Positions 41,910 through 51,090 of a stretch of DNA of 64,000 bases are shown here, in pieces. Position 1 is the stretch's first letter; each line of letters opens with the position of its first letter. The notes beneath the pieces are model-generated. The model did no database searches, was not told where the DNA came from, and saw only the letters and a program-made list of their open reading frames with translations. The stretch comes from UBA2211 sp035404185. Its GTDB lineage: Bacteria > Patescibacteriota > Minisyncoccia > Minisyncoccales > Minisyncoccaceae. The position numbers and the translations under genes were made by a program. The DNA is taken from assembly GCA_965230985.1 (NCBI GenBank), contig OZ246399.1, positions 591,402 to 655,401 of the forward strand, written 5' to 3'.

Positions 41910-42928
41910 TATAGGTGACGTTTTCTTTTTCTTAACTCTTCAAAGATATAGGTTAACCAATACATTGGAGATAAAACATAATCTTGAGTTTTAACATACT
42001 GCTTTTCCTTTCCTCCAAATCCTTTTTTGAATAAACTCAATCCTGCCCAGGGATGATTATTCTCCGATTCAGGAATTACCCCCCAAAAATTATATATCTC
42101 ACAACCTCTTCTTTTCGCTTCTTTAATAGCTTCCCACTGTAATAAATACGAAACAGGAATTTTAGCATATTTTGAAGACGAAGCTCCTTGGTGATAAAAA
42201 GCCCTATTACTCCAATAAACTATCATTGCTGACGAAACCGTTTCCCCTTTGTATTTTCCTAAAAAAATAACAATTTCATTATCATTTTTAAAAGCATCTA
42301 ATTCCCGCTTCAAATACTTAGGAGGAAAAGGAGTAAAAGAATGTCTCCCCGCAGTCTCTAAATAGATTTTTTCAAATTCAACCAAGTCTTTCTCGTCTAT
42401 ACTTTTAACTATTTCTACGTCAGAATTCTTTTCAGCTTGTTTAACTAGATATCTCGTTGTCTTTCTCATTCCCTTCAATAGTTCTTCTTCATTAGGAATA
42501 ACGTTTAATTCCCAAGTTAATTCAGGGTGCATGTGAATAGGAGCGTTTATAAATCCCAACTCTTTAAATATTTTAACATTTTCTTCGTTTAATGCAAAGA
42601 TGGGACTAAAACGAATAAAACTGGCTTTTTCTTTTTTTCCTAATTCTTTCAGATAGTTAAGTAATATTTTTATAATTTCTTTATCATTACCTTCTAAAAT
42701 AACTGGCCCATGAGGAACAAAAAGAAAGGTCCCCCTTTTTGCTTTAATCTTAATAGTTTGTGCAACAGCAATCAATCTCTCATTATCAAATATTCCAAAT
42801 CTATATACCTTATCACCCATTGATTGATTGAAATCTCCCCAATTAAAAGACTGGCAAAAAGTTTTTTCAACACATTTCAAAAGGAAATCTTCCCATATTT
42901 TCTTTTCGTCAATTTCTTTAATTGTCAT
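41909..42928 (-). CDS. FemAB-family peptidoglycan bridge aminoacyltransferase
   Basis: 339 residues with two GNAT-like halves. Typical FemX/FemAB features are SFNWGDFNQSMGDKVYRFGI, KRGTFLFVPHGPVIL, MRKTTRYLVKQAEKNSDVEI, YHQGASSSKYAKIPVSYLLQ and IYNFWGVIPESENNHPWAGL. It adds amino acids from tRNA to the peptidoglycan stem. A TATAAT box (42935-42940) is exactly six bases before the ATG, pointing to a leaderless internal promoter for femAB-ftsQ. Confidence 0.88.
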   Translation of the reverse strand: MTIKEIDEKKIWEDFLLKCVEKTFCQSFNWGDFNQSMGDKVYRFGIFDNERLIAVAQTIKIKAKRGTFLFVPHGPVILEGNDKEIIKILLNYLKELGKKEKASFIRFSPIFALNEENVKIFKELGFINAPIHMHPELTWELNVIPNEEELLKGMRKTTRYLVKQAEKNSDVEIVKSIDEKDLVEFEKIYLETAGRHSFTPFPPKYLKRELDAFKNDNEIVIFLGKYKGETVSSAMIVYWSNRAFYHQGASSSKYAKIPVSYLLQWEAIKEAKRRGCEIYNFWGVIPESENNHPWAGLSLFKKGFGGKEKQYVKTQDYVLSPMYWLTYIFEELRKRKRHL

Positions 42929-42958
42929 TATTGTATTATATTCTAAATAACAAAAAAA

Positions 42959-44038
42959 TCAATTTTCACCTTTTATTATCGCTTCTTCATTATATAAATT
43001 AGTAGGACTCCAAATCATATATCCATAATATTTATCAGTTAAAATTTCCTTAACTGCTTTAATCTGAAGATATACTTTTTCTGTATCATATGTAGCTCCC
43101 AAATTAAAATCTTGAAGCCATGGCCTAAGCTTAGAATTATAATTGCTAATCCTTATCTTCGCTTTAGCCATTGAATATGCTACTACCTCAAAAGGATGAT
43201 CAGCTGGATTTTCAAATCCGATAAAGCCACTAGCATAATGAGAAGGATAGACCATTGGACAAACAAAATCAAAATATTCATAAGCATCTTCGATTACCTG
43301 TCCAATCCCTAATCCATCTAAATTAACAGTAGTTAATCCAAACAAATCAGCCGATATTGTTTCTCCTTTTAATTCGCTTCTTAAATATTGATAAAAACTT
43401 TTTAATACTTCTCTTTCTGTTGAAAAATCTACATTCATATTATTCAAATTTCCATCAGACGGAAAACGAATATAATCAAAATTAACTTCATCAAACCCAT
43501 TACTTAAAGCATCTTTTGCAATGGAAATATTGTAATCCCAACCTTCTTTTTTAGTTGGATCTATCCAAGCCAATCCATTATAATCATACCAAGTGCCACC
43601 GCTTAAATTTTTAATCGCCAAATCACTTCTGTTATAAGCCAAGACAGGATCTTGAAAAACCGTAATTCTAGCAATAACATATAATCCTTCGTTATGTAAT
43701 TTATCAATTAAACCTTTCATATCTTTGATAATTACTCTTTCTGCTCCATACTTTTTAGCAAGAGAAACATTAGTACTATAAGGAATCTTTCCTGACCAAT
43801 CTTTAACATCAATCACAACGGCATTAATCTCTGTCTTCTTTGATAAATCAATAATATAGTCAATCTTTGCAGAATTACTAGCTGACCAACTAGTTAAATA
43901 AACGGCCATAATTTTATCAGGTAAAACCTTATTTTCTTTAACACTATTAATACCTCCTATCTTTTCTTTGGGTATAAAAATAAATACCCCGAGGGATATT
44001 AAAATTATAAAAATAATTAACAAAAACCACTTATTCAT
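42959..44038 (-). CDS. Putative glycoside hydrolase (DUF4015-type), membrane-anchored
   Basis: 359 residues. An N-terminal membrane helix (WFLLIIFIILISLGVFIFIP) then a TIM-barrel-like domain with AVYLTSWSASNSAKIDYIID, NAVVIDVKDWSGKIPYSTNV, GFDEVNFDYIRFPSDGNLNN and YEYFDFVCPMVYPSHYASGF. These match the putative GH-like family PF13200/DUF4015. DYIRFPSDG holds the likely catalytic acid. It probably acts on cell-wall or surface glycans outside the membrane. Confidence 0.83.
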   Translation of the reverse strand: MNKWFLLIIFIILISLGVFIFIPKEKIGGINSVKENKVLPDKIMAVYLTSWSASNSAKIDYIIDLSKKTEINAVVIDVKDWSGKIPYSTNVSLAKKYGAERVIIKDMKGLIDKLHNEGLYVIARITVFQDPVLAYNRSDLAIKNLSGGTWYDYNGLAWIDPTKKEGWDYNISIAKDALSNGFDEVNFDYIRFPSDGNLNNMNVDFSTEREVLKSFYQYLRSELKGETISADLFGLTTVNLDGLGIGQVIEDAYEYFDFVCPMVYPSHYASGFIGFENPADHPFEVVAYSMAKAKIRISNYNSKLRPWLQDFNLGATYDTEKVYLQIKAVKEILTDKYYGYMIWSPTNLYNEEAIIKGEN

Positions 44039-44039
44039 T

Positions 44040-44765
44040 TTAGTGTTCGAGCATCTTATTTATAAACTTACTTCTTACTCCCATGAATTCATTAATATGG
44101 TTTATTGCCTCCAGCTGTTCTTTTATCTTATTATCTAATTCTAAGGCACAAAAATCAGAAAAATAACCAACTGGATAATTTTTTAAATAATCTAGTTCTG
44201 ATAAATCATCCATATGATGACTGTCATATTGTAATTTTCTCTTTCTAGCATCCACGAAAGAAAATTCTTTCTTTATAGCGCTTATATGATTACATTTGAT
44301 GGGAAACTGAGATAAAACTTCGACTTCTTCCTTGTATTTATCTTTTTCTAATAATCTTAAATTTTCTAAATGGGCAAAGTCTAAACAAATCCCTCCATAT
44401 TTTTTAATCTCTTTTGCATCTAAGGGAGATTTATCCGTATTCTCTATGCAAATTAATTCTTTGTATTTTACAAGCCACTCATTATCAATTGGAAATTCTC
44501 TTTCTGAATGAGTGTTGAATATTTGCGTATCATATTCTTTAGCCAAAAACTCCAACTCTTCAACGTCCATATCACTTCTTAAATGAACAAAGGGTATCGT
44601 TTTAATGCAAGATTTCTTTATCATTTCATAAAGAGTTTTTCTGTGTTCTTTAGTTAGACCAGTCAAAAAAAGAGCTATTTCTTCAATTTTTAACTCTTGA
44701 ATTTCTCTGAACTTTTCTTTCCAATTTGATCCATTTGTAGTTGTTAGCGCAGGAATAAATTTCAT
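44040..44765 (-). CDS. TIM-barrel (AP-endonuclease-2-like) protein, unknown substrate
   Basis: 241 residues with a barrel-like pattern: MKFIPALTTTNGSNWKEKFR, IKTIPFVHLRSDMDVEEL, IFNTHSE, LICIENTD, ICLDFAHLENLRLLEK and IKCNHISAIKKE. The His, Glu and Asp residues at the strand ends suggest a metal site like sugar isomerase/AP endonuclease 2 proteins. The enzyme activity is unknown. It lies between ybaB and the glycoside hydrolase in a tightly packed run. Confidence 0.6.
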   Translation of the reverse strand: MKFIPALTTTNGSNWKEKFREIQELKIEEIALFLTGLTKEHRKTLYEMIKKSCIKTIPFVHLRSDMDVEELEFLAKEYDTQIFNTHSEREFPIDNEWLVKYKELICIENTDKSPLDAKEIKKYGGICLDFAHLENLRLLEKDKYKEEVEVLSQFPIKCNHISAIKKEFSFVDARKRKLQYDSHHMDDLSELDYLKNYPVGYFSDFCALELDNKIKEQLEAINHINEFMGVRSKFINKMLEH

Positions 44766-44767
44766 AA

Positions 44768-45025
44768 TTAAAATCCAAAACCTGTTATTTCAACTGCTTT
44801 CTTTGCCATAATCATCTTGGCATCACGAGAAGCTTCATTAATGCAATCTTTTAAATACTTTTCTTGATTTTCTTTGCCTAATTCAGGATTTAAAGAAATA
44901 CTCACTATTTCTGCTCTTCCATTAACAACAACTATAATTCCATTCTTTTCTTTTTCTACTCTTTCGTCCCCCAAAGAACTTTCCAAATCTTTTAACTTTT
45001 TTAAATCTTTTAATTTATCAAACAT
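44768..45025 (-). CDS. ybaB: YbaB/EbfC nucleoid-associated protein
   Basis: 85 residues, slightly shorter than usual. The beta region IIVVVNGRAEIVSISLNPEL and the C-terminal helix NEASRDAKMIMAKKAVEITG fit the dimeric YbaB fold, which binds DNA non-specifically. Elsewhere ybaB pairs with dnaX-recR; here it is among cell-wall genes. Confidence 0.85.
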   Translation of the reverse strand: MFDKLKDLKKLKDLESSLGDERVEKEKNGIIVVVNGRAEIVSISLNPELGKENQEKYLKDCINEASRDAKMIMAKKAVEITGFGF

Positions 45026-45066
45026 ACCTTTATTTTTATTATTACCCTCTTATTCTGTCTTAAATA

Positions 45067-46299
45067 CTACAAACAGTCAAACACCCTCCTAGCATCATCT
45101 CTTGAAATATTAATATGAGTAGGAAGGCAGACAATCCTCTTTGCTATTTCTTCTGCTTGAGGACAACTACCAACAATATAACAAACATCATTAAGTGAGG
45201 TTAAAGGAGGCACCACTACGGAGCCAAACCATCCATCGTTTAAATATATTCCCTTTTTTCTAGCTTCCCTTGCCACCTTCAATGGATTAACATTTAGTAT
45301 CGGATATTTTAAAAATATTGCTTCTTTATCTTTATCCTTCTTGAAAACAACTTTAAATTCTTTTTTATTTACCAATAACGAATTATATACTTGAGCTATT
45401 TCACGCCTATGCTCATTGAACCTATCTAATTTCTTAAACTGATTTATTGCTAAAATTGCTAAAGCATTAGGCATTCTTTCTGGAAAATATGAAGGAAGTT
45501 TTCCTTGATTTTCTTTAGAAGTAACCGCTTTACTTAAAATATTCAAATTAAGAAGTGCTGCCAAAAACCCTCTTCCTATTTTTGAATTGTATAAAGGTAA
45601 AACTATTTTATTCATCAATACTGGATGTAATAATTGCTGTTTTATCCAGAATAAAGATGGGTAACTAATTTCTTTCTGAAAATGAGAAACTTTTTCAAGT
45701 AAAGCTTCATTATTTACCGTAACCATTCCGCCATAGACTGAAGATATAATCTTGTCTCTGCCAAAACTAAAGAAACTGGCGTCTCCAAAAGATCCACAGA
45801 AAGAATCTTTATATTTAGCTCCTAAAGCATGAGCACAATCTTCAATTAAATAAAGATTATTAACAACACAAATTTTTCTAATCTCATCAATATCGGCCGG
45901 ATAGCCAAACGTATGTTGAATCATTACCGCCTTAGTTTTGCTAGTAATTTTTTTAATAACATCTTCAGCTGAAATATTTAAACTTTCATTAATATCAGCA
46001 AAAATAGGAGTTGCTCCAACGTAAATAATCGGATTAACCGCTGCATTACAAGTAAAGGCTTGAATAATTACTTCATCTCCGTTTCCAATTTCCATTGCTT
46101 TTAATATGGAAATTAAGGAACTTCTTCCAGAATTAAAACTAAAAGCATTCTTAAATCCAAAATAATTCCTGAACATTCTTTCTAAGTCTTTAATTTCTTT
46201 TCCTCTCTTCCATTTCCATGGTTTAAAAATCAAGCTTAAAGCTAAAGATATATCATCTTTTTCTGTATTAGGCGATAAAGAAATAGAAATAGTTTTCAT
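45067..46299 (-). CDS. DegT/DnrJ/EryC1/StrS-type PLP aminotransferase
   Basis: 410 residues. SFNSGRSSLISILKAMEIGN (PLP phosphate site), VIIQAFTCNAAVNPIIYVGA, MIQHTFGYPADIDEIRKICV, LIEDCAHALGAKYKDSFCGS and SFFSFGRDKIISSVYGGMVT fit the sugar aminotransferase family. The usual Schiff-base lysine position reads GRDKIIS. It may make an amino sugar for surface glycans or act on another small ligand. It overlaps the Mur-ligase-like gene by one base. Confidence 0.87.
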   Translation of the reverse strand: MKTISISLSPNTEKDDISLALSLIFKPWKWKRGKEIKDLERMFRNYFGFKNAFSFNSGRSSLISILKAMEIGNGDEVIIQAFTCNAAVNPIIYVGATPIFADINESLNISAEDVIKKITSKTKAVMIQHTFGYPADIDEIRKICVVNNLYLIEDCAHALGAKYKDSFCGSFGDASFFSFGRDKIISSVYGGMVTVNNEALLEKVSHFQKEISYPSLFWIKQQLLHPVLMNKIVLPLYNSKIGRGFLAALLNLNILSKAVTSKENQGKLPSYFPERMPNALAILAINQFKKLDRFNEHRREIAQVYNSLLVNKKEFKVVFKKDKDKEAIFLKYPILNVNPLKVAREARKKGIYLNDGWFGSVVVPPLTSLNDVCYIVGSCPQAEEIAKRIVCLPTHINISRDDARRVFDCL

Positions 46300-47999
46300 T
46301 ATTTTATTAATTTATCAATTAAAAGACGCGGAACTCTACTTTCTAATAAAACAACACTACCCTCATTAGCTATTGAAATTACTTTCTTTAATATTTTATC
46401 TCCATTTTGAATAAATAAAATATCTTCAGCTTTCATTCCTGACTCAATCGCTCCTTTTTTTAAATCTTTAAAGTAGTCCCTTGAGGTAATTATTGCCAAA
46501 TCACAAACCTCTCCAATCTTTCTTCCTATCTTGTGATGAGCTTCTTTACCTTCATTTCCTAATTCAATTAAACACGGCATAACTAATATCTTTCTTCCAT
46601 TCCAATTCTTCAAATATTCAAGATGAGAAATAATGCCATCAAAATTAGAAGAATAAGTTGCATCAATTACATCAAAATTATCAACTCTTTTAATGCTAAT
46701 TCCTCCTTTAATTTCTTTAACCTTATCTGCAATTACCTCTAAATCCATACCTAATTTCTTAGCTACAGCAATTGCTGCTAAAAGATTATAAACATTGTGA
46801 ATTCCGTGAATATTAGTTTTGAAAAAGTGACTTTCTTTAGTTTTAAAAACAACCCTAAATGATATTCCCTCTTTATCCTCTTTGATTTCTTCTGCCCAAA
46901 CATCCTGTTTTTCAGAAATTGAATATTTAACACTACTAACTGTTGAATTAAAATTATCTTTAATTAAATCATTGTCCCAATTTAATACTGCCAATCCTTC
47001 ACTTGGCAAAGAATCAATCAATTCAAATTTACCCTTAACAATGTTCTTTTGTGACCCGAAAGTAGCTAAGTGTTGATTATTAATTCCTGTTAATATTCCA
47101 ATCTTCGGTTTAGCAATATTACATAATAATTTTATCCCCCCTCTATTATATGCTCCCATTTCACAAATAAATATTTCATGCTCATCATTAACATGATTTA
47201 AAATACATTGAGATATTCCTATTTCTGAATTTTCATTTTTCTCGGTTGAGACAATCTTAAAATCAACAGAAAGGATTTCTTTTAAAAATTCCTTAGTCGA
47301 ACTCTTGCCGTAACTTCCTGTAATTCCAATAACTAAAAGATTTTCCAAGGCTTCTCTCTTCTTTGTTGCTTTCTTGATTATTCTATTCCTCATAAAAACA
47401 GTAGCTGGCTGGAGAAAAAGAACAGTTAGGGAAACTATTAAAGGAGTTAAAATGTCAAAAGCTAATATAGTGAGAGCGAAATAAATTAGATCAAACACCA
47501 TCCATTCTGTCGGATTCATATAGTTTTGATAAAAAATTACTCCCAAGACAACCGTAATTATTCCTAATGGAATAAAAATAATGGGCAAAAGAAGAGACAT
47601 TTTTGAAGTCATTTCTGGTACCTTTATCCTTCTCCTCAATAATCCAATAATAGATAAAAATCCTTCAATAATATAAAGAAGAAAAACCACTGGAATGTAA
47701 GCCATTACAAATAAAGTGATTTTACTTAAAGATTCATTAATAAAATCTGGGTACAAGTAAGTAGCCGAACTCATTACAAATAGTATTGCTAAAAAAACGA
47801 AGCACTTAAAAAATAATCCCCAGTTTCTAATTATCTTCTTTCCAGCATATGTATCAAAATGTGCCAAAAACCTACCAATATGATAATTTTTTAATTGCCA
47901 GAGATAAGACCAAAACAAAAAACTCTTAACTTCTTTGAAAAACCAAAAGAAAAGAACAATCAAACCTATTAAAACTGGCATCCAGGGCTGTATGTCCAT
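46299..47999 (-). CDS. Mur-ligase family protein (MurF-like) with membrane N-terminus
   Basis: 566 residues. The first ~215 hold about six membrane segments, absent from standard MurF. The ligase part has VIGITGSYGKSSTKEFLKEI (ATP loop), STEKNENSEIGISQCILNHV, FICEMGAYNRGGIKLLCNIA and GILTGINNQHLATFGSQKNI, close to MurF. It could attach the dipeptide to the muropeptide at the membrane or work on another wall precursor. Neighbouring femAB, ftsQ and the hydrolase support a wall role. Confidence 0.83.
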   Translation of the reverse strand: MDIQPWMPVLIGLIVLFFWFFKEVKSFLFWSYLWQLKNYHIGRFLAHFDTYAGKKIIRNWGLFFKCFVFLAILFVMSSATYLYPDFINESLSKITLFVMAYIPVVFLLYIIEGFLSIIGLLRRRIKVPEMTSKMSLLLPIIFIPLGIITVVLGVIFYQNYMNPTEWMVFDLIYFALTILAFDILTPLIVSLTVLFLQPATVFMRNRIIKKATKKREALENLLVIGITGSYGKSSTKEFLKEILSVDFKIVSTEKNENSEIGISQCILNHVNDEHEIFICEMGAYNRGGIKLLCNIAKPKIGILTGINNQHLATFGSQKNIVKGKFELIDSLPSEGLAVLNWDNDLIKDNFNSTVSSVKYSISEKQDVWAEEIKEDKEGISFRVVFKTKESHFFKTNIHGIHNVYNLLAAIAVAKKLGMDLEVIADKVKEIKGGISIKRVDNFDVIDATYSSNFDGIISHLEYLKNWNGRKILVMPCLIELGNEGKEAHHKIGRKIGEVCDLAIITSRDYFKDLKKGAIESGMKAEDILFIQNGDKILKKVISIANEGSVVLLESRVPRLLIDKLIK

Positions 48000-48000
48000 A

Positions 48001-48786
48001 TTATTTATTTAAAAATTTAACAATACTTTCACTAACTTCAATAGGATTTGTTTTGTAGGGATTATGTCTTGCGTCCTTTATTATTTTTAATTCAGAATCA
48101 TCAATTTCTTGTTGAAAAAGAACTCCATCTTCTATTGGCGTCACTTGATCTTCTTCTCCCCAAATAATCAAGCACGGCATATCAACCTTAGGCAATAAAT
48201 GAGTCAAATCTTCGCTCACAACTTTTTTAAAAATCTCCTTCATTAAAGGATTGGCACGATAATAGTCGTAAGTTCCAGATATCTTATACGCCATCTTCTC
48301 AAAAAAACCATAGACACGAGAATCTTCAGAAATAATCTTCGCCCCTATTCTTGCTAAAAACTTTGAAATCCTTTGTCTTAAATTTAATCTTTCTTCTCTA
48401 ACTATTGCCGCATCACAAAATATTAACTTTAAGGGTTTAATATTTTTTTCTGTAGCTATCTTCAGGGCAATACCACCACCAAAAGAATGCCCAAGGAGAT
48501 AAAAATAAGAAAGATCTAGTTTTTTAATAAAAGCAATAATAATATCAGCGTACTCTCCTACTCCCCAAACAGTTTTAGGCATTTCTGTTTTTCCAAAACC
48601 TGGCAAGTCAGGAATAATCAATCTAAATCCTTTTCCCGCCATTTCATCAATTATCCTCATCCAAGAGACAGAAGATGCTCCCCAGCCATGAAGAATCAAA
48701 AACGGCTTACCCTCACCAGCAGTTTTGTAATACAAGTCAATACCATTAATATTGATTTTATTTTCCTTTAATTCAAATAGTTCCAT
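48001..48786 (-). CDS. Alpha/beta-hydrolase fold protein
   Basis: 261 residues with the oxyanion motif FLILHGWGASSVSW, nucleophile elbow LLGHSFGGGIALKIA (Ser in GHSFGG), the acid in IIWGEEDQVTPIEDG and the final His in KDARHNPYKTNP. The triad is complete, so it is an active hydrolase or esterase. The substrate is unknown. It lies one or three bases from each neighbour between serS and the Mur-like gene. Confidence 0.88.
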   Translation of the reverse strand: MELFELKENKININGIDLYYKTAGEGKPFLILHGWGASSVSWMRIIDEMAGKGFRLIIPDLPGFGKTEMPKTVWGVGEYADIIIAFIKKLDLSYFYLLGHSFGGGIALKIATEKNIKPLKLIFCDAAIVREERLNLRQRISKFLARIGAKIISEDSRVYGFFEKMAYKISGTYDYYRANPLMKEIFKKVVSEDLTHLLPKVDMPCLIIWGEEDQVTPIEDGVLFQQEIDDSELKIIKDARHNPYKTNPIEVSESIVKFLNK

Positions 48787-48789
48787 TGA

Positions 48790-50058
48790 CTATTTTCTTT
48801 TAATTTCTTTAAACCCTAAATACTTATGTAAAACCTTAGGAATCTTAATGCTACCATCTTTCTGTTGATTGTTTTCTAATAAAGACATTAAAATTCTAGG
48901 AGTAGCAATCCCTGTATTATTTAATGAGTAAGCGTATTTAGTCTCTCCGTCCTTAGTTTTGTATTTAATTCCTAATCTTCTTGTTTGAAAATCAAAAAAG
49001 TATGAAGAAGAATGAGTTTCTCTGTATTTTTTCTGCGAAGGAACCCAAGCCTCAATATCATATTTTTTAACTTGTCCTAATCCTAAATCAGCAGCACAAT
49101 TTCTAACTACGTGATAAGGAATATTTAATCCCTGTAAAATTTCTTCGGCATTCTTAGTAATCTCTTCATGTAATTTTACTGATTCTTCTTTATCATTCTT
49201 ACACAAAACAACCTGTTCTATCTTCATAAACTCATGAACCCTAAATATTCCTTGAGTATCTTTTCCATAACTACCAACTTCTGTTCTAAAACAGGGAGAA
49301 AAACCCATATACTTAATCGGCAAATCTTCTTCTTTTAATGTTTCATTAGAATGATAACTCATCATTGCTACCTCCGAAGTCCCAGCTAAATAATTTCCAT
49401 CGTGAGTTTTGTAAACTTCATCCTTTGATTGCGGCAAATATCCAGTTCCAGTCATGGCCGCTTCGCTAACTAAAGAAGGAGCTCCCACTGGAATAAATCC
49501 TTTCTTAATTAAAATTTCTGTCGCATACTGCCAAATAGCCATACAGATAAGAAAAGCTTCTCTTTTCAAGAAATAACCTCTAAAACCAACTACTTTAGCT
49601 CCCCTGTCAAAATCAACCAAATCTAAATCTTTAGCTATCTGAACATGATCCTTAATAGGAAATTTAAATTCTGGAATCTTGCCCCATTTTCTAATTTCAA
49701 CGTTATCAGCATCAGAATCACCATCAGAAACTGATTCGTCAGGAATATTAGGAACAAGCAACATCAATCTTTCAAATTCTTCATTAACTTTTTTAAATTC
49801 ATCTTCTTCGTTATCAGAATTCCTATCTAATTCTCTCATTTGAGCAATCACTGCTTCTCTATCTTCTTTAGTTTTAGCTTCTTGTATTCTTTTATTCGCT
49901 TGATTCTTCATGGCGCTCTTATTCTCAATCGCAATAATTAATTCTCTTCTTTTGGCATCAACTGATAAAAGATTATCAACGTCAAAATTAACCTTCTTTT
50001 TTCGACAAGCTTCTTTAACTTTGTCTGGATTTTCTCTAATAAATTTAATATCTAACAT
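48790..50058 (-). CDS. serS: Seryl-tRNA synthetase
   Basis: 422 residues. N-terminal tRNA-binding coiled coil (~30-105), then class II motifs: motif 1 near RGYFLKREAFLICM, motif 2 SPCFRTEVGSYGKDTQGIFR with VHEFMKIEQV, and motif 3 NNTGIATPRILMSLLENNQ. PSLVSEAAMTGTGYLPQS is typical of SerRS. It heads the long minus-strand run down to ftsQ. Confidence 0.96.
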   Translation of the reverse strand: MLDIKFIRENPDKVKEACRKKKVNFDVDNLLSVDAKRRELIIAIENKSAMKNQANKRIQEAKTKEDREAVIAQMRELDRNSDNEEDEFKKVNEEFERLMLLVPNIPDESVSDGDSDADNVEIRKWGKIPEFKFPIKDHVQIAKDLDLVDFDRGAKVVGFRGYFLKREAFLICMAIWQYATEILIKKGFIPVGAPSLVSEAAMTGTGYLPQSKDEVYKTHDGNYLAGTSEVAMMSYHSNETLKEEDLPIKYMGFSPCFRTEVGSYGKDTQGIFRVHEFMKIEQVVLCKNDKEESVKLHEEITKNAEEILQGLNIPYHVVRNCAADLGLGQVKKYDIEAWVPSQKKYRETHSSSYFFDFQTRRLGIKYKTKDGETKYAYSLNNTGIATPRILMSLLENNQQKDGSIKIPKVLHKYLGFKEIKRK

Positions 50059-50129
50059 ATATTCAAATCTCTATTATTTTATATACATAATATCAATTTA
50101 GGAGAAAAAAAGCAATAAAAAAAGAGGGA

Positions 50130-50258
50130 CTAACTTTGTTCAAGTAATAGAACCTCTACAAGAGAAATGGCTTCTTTTTTGTCTTCTGGTGAAGTCTCAT
50201 TAAGAGCTCTCAACAACTGTTGAAACATATCTCCTGTCGCACCTTCAACCATACACAT
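50130..50258 (-). CDS. 42-residue protein with consensus expression signals
   Basis: Begins MCMVEGATGDMFQQLLRALN and ends VEVLLLEQS: acidic, mostly helical, no known family. The start follows AGGAGGTGATT, a full-strength Shine-Dalgarno. Upstream are TTGACA, 17 bases and TATAAT, both hexamers perfect. Signals this good on such a short frame argue for a highly expressed small protein. It is downstream of the pyrE terminator and belongs to the SD-type genes. Confidence 0.6.
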   Translation of the reverse strand: MCMVEGATGDMFQQLLRALNETSPEDKKEAISLVEVLLLEQS

Positions 50259-50283
50259 AATAATCACCTCCTGTACTAGCTAT

Positions 50284-50312
50284 ATTATATTTAAAAAATA
50301 ATATAATGTCAA
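50284..50312 (-). promoter_or_regulatory. Consensus promoter of the 42-aa gene
   Basis: TTGACA (50307-50312), 17-base spacer, TATAAT (50284-50289) on the minus strand. Confidence 0.8.
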
Positions 50313-50313
50313 A

Positions 50314-50344
50314 AAACAAAAAAGTTAACTTTTATTAGTTAACT
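50314..50344 (-). terminator. Intrinsic terminator of pyrE
   Basis: Two AGTTAACT arms with a six-base loop are followed by TTTTTTG and TTTTTT on the minus strand. The stem overlaps the last pyrE codons. Confidence 0.8.
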
Positions 50345-50999
50345 CTGACCAGTGCTCTTTTGGTTTCACCCTTTTAGAGCCCTGTTTACATAGTGGGCAT
50401 TCTTCTTGCGGAACAGCCCAGACTTCTTTCTCAATAAGAGAAATAATTTCAATTTTCTCTCCATCGAAGAAATATTCAACAGGCAGTTTTGCCGGACGAT
50501 GAACAATTGTTCCGACAAAAGGACAGAACTTAACTGGATTTTTATTTCCAGCAATGATAGTTCTCCTTACTGCTTCGGTCGTTTTGAAGGTTGTGATAAG
50601 ATCTTCAATCTGTAGGACATATGCGTCCTCAGGGATAGAAAATCTTCCTGTCCAGACCATTTCTCCCTTTGGTCCCTTCTCAGTGTATACATGACTAGCT
50701 CCAAGATGCAAAGCCACCATATAAGAAGGAATGATTCCGGCGTAGGCCGAACCCACAACCACAATATCTTCTCCTCCAATCCTAGGTAAGATTTTCCTCA
50801 TGAGATTGTAAGCCAATCCCTCCATTGCGATAGGATTTGAAGCAATCCGGGAAACGTTGAAATATGCATTGCTGCATAACCCGCTTGTTAGAACTGCATG
50901 TGGATTTTCAGGATTACCATCATGAATCCATCCAGCATTTAGTCTTTTGACAATATTATTTATCTGATCTTTCGACAATTTGGTCTCATGTCTAAACAT
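50325..50999 (-). CDS. pyrE: Orotate phosphoribosyltransferase-like enzyme
   Basis: About 224 residues. AVLTSGLCSNAYFNVSRIAS, VVVGSAYAGIIPSYMVALHL, EKGPKGEMVWTGRF and the PRPP loop VLQIEDLITTFKTTEAV fit orotate phosphoribosyltransferase, which makes OMP from orotate and PRPP. A C-terminal Cys-containing segment (QEECPLCKQGS) is extra. The ATG at 50997-50999 follows GGGGAGTG by six bases. It is a single, GC-richer SD-type gene with its own promoter and terminator. Confidence 0.82.
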   Translation of the reverse strand: MFRHETKLSKDQINNIVKRLNAGWIHDGNPENPHAVLTSGLCSNAYFNVSRIASNPIAMEGLAYNLMRKILPRIGGEDIVVVGSAYAGIIPSYMVALHLGASHVYTEKGPKGEMVWTGRFSIPEDAYVLQIEDLITTFKTTEAVRRTIIAGNKNPVKFCPFVGTIVHRPAKLPVEYFFDGEKIEIISLIEKEVWAVPQEECPLCKQGSKRVKPKEHWSELTNKS

Positions 51000-51037
51000 C
51001 GTAATCACTCCCCTCAATCATGTGAAGGACTAATAAT

Positions 51038-51066
51038 GTATTAACAAAGAAACAATAAGATGTCAA
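51038..51066 (-). promoter_or_regulatory. pyrE promoter
   Basis: TTGACA (51061-51066), 17 bases, TAATAC (51038-51043). The -35 is embedded in the T tract of the lysS terminator. Confidence 0.65.
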
Positions 51067-51086
51067 AACCCGGGTTTCCCCGGGCT
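51066..51086 (-). terminator. Intrinsic terminator of lysS
   Basis: CCCGGG-GAAA-CCCGGG followed by TTTT on the minus strand, directly after the lysS stop. Confidence 0.85.
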
Positions 51087-51090
51087 TATT

